Assembly: GCF_003977665.1 (NCBI RefSeq) | Contig: NZ_RYYV01000004.1 | Location: 310,001 to 374,000 of the forward strand | DNA length: 64,000 bases | Origin: Dyella choica | GTDB lineage: Bacteria; Pseudomonadota; Gammaproteobacteria; Xanthomonadales; Rhodanobacteraceae | Reading direction: 5' to 3' | Shown here: in pieces, positions 63,841 through 64,000 of the stretch | Numbering within the stretch: the stretch's first letter is position 1 | Layout: each line of letters opens with the position of its first letter | Notes under the pieces: model-generated | Database searches by the model: none | The model's input: the letters and a program-made list of their open reading frames with translations, nothing else | What the model was told of the DNA's origin: nothing | Program-made: the position numbers and the translations under genes

Positions 63841-64000
63841 ATGAAGTTGCTGTATCAGACGCATTCTCCCTATGCGCGCAAGGCGCTCGTCGCCGTGCAT
63901 GAAATCGGCCTGGCCGGGCGGCTGGAAGTGATACACCACGAAACCAGCCCCCTGCTGCGCAACGACGAAATATTCGCGCTCAACCCGTTGGGAAAAGTGC
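63841..64000 (+). CDS. Glutathione S-transferase-like protein (N-terminus only)
   Basis: Only the first ~53 codons lie in the window: YQTHSPYARKALVAVHEIGL and LNPLGKV, the thioredoxin-like N-terminal domain of GSTs with the Ser-Pro-Tyr/Ala-Arg-Lys glutathione-site pattern. It runs off the right end. Confidence 0.8.
   Translation, partial: MKLLYQTHSPYARKALVAVHEIGLAGRLEVIHHETSPLLRNDEIFALNPLGKV

Overview
The window is GC-rich gammaproteobacterial chromosomal DNA. Gene content (a PpkA/PppA/TagF-regulated type VI secretion system, two-partner secretion, trehalose synthesis by TreY/TreZ, KGG stress proteins, UdgX) and the GTCATTCCCGC-type palindromes suggest the Xanthomonadales, most likely a Rhodanobacteraceae genus such as Dyella, Luteibacter or Frateuria. 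This placement is inferred from gene content; no rRNA gene is present.

Layout. (1) 1-5630, minus strand: a two-partner secretion pair, outer-membrane transporter TpsB followed by a large haemagglutinin-like TpsA exoprotein that runs off the left edge and carries 231-bp tandem repeats. (2) 6032-40607, minus strand: one T6SS locus. In transcription order it holds a lambda-R-type endolysin effector with a coupled periplasmic partner, tssB, tssC, hcp, tagJ, tssE, tssF, tssG, tssH (clpV), then an effector island (PD-(D/E)XK-like nuclease candidate, Tae1 amidase plus candidate Tai1, a small membrane protein, PAAR, a DUF6795 lipoprotein, a class-3 lipase, a TPR-methyltransferase, a small coupled ORF, vgrG). 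It continues with a DUF6931 gene, tagH (FHA), tssK, tssL (with OmpA domain), tssM, tagF, pppA, ppkA, a small membrane gene and an STY0301-like gene. No tssA or tssJ is visible. (3) 41033-46523: small genes, a plus-strand FHA protein plus transmembrane Ser/Thr sensor-kinase pair, a LysM/TPR lipoprotein and a GH12 glucanase remnant. (4) 46993-52632: treZ, a 46-codon remnant ORF, treY and a YihY/BrkB membrane protein. (5) 52805-61649: HWE histidine kinase plus single-domain receiver, KGG and DUF4142 stress-type genes, a hybrid PAS sensor kinase, UdgX, another KGG protein and a DUF2501 protein. (6) 61722-64000: SRPBCC protein, an Lrp regulator divergent from a PLP-dependent dehydratase, and the start of a glutathione S-transferase gene.

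How it works together. TssB/C, Hcp, VgrG, PAAR and TssE/F/G/K form sheath, tube, spike and baseplate. TssL/M anchor the machine, with a peptidoglycan-binding OmpA domain on TssL. ClpV recycles the sheath. PpkA, PppA, TagH and TagF are the threonine-phosphorylation control pathway; here TagF carries a C-terminal domain that looks like a catalytically dead PP2C phosphatase. The cargo appears aimed at peptidoglycan (Tae1 amidase, endolysin), membrane lipid (lipase) and probably DNA (nuclease candidate). The less ordinary parts are the TagF-pseudophosphatase fusion, the orphan nuclease candidate beside a recombination-like repeat, the two coupled toxin/partner pairs, and small coupled ORFs upstream of vgrG and treY.
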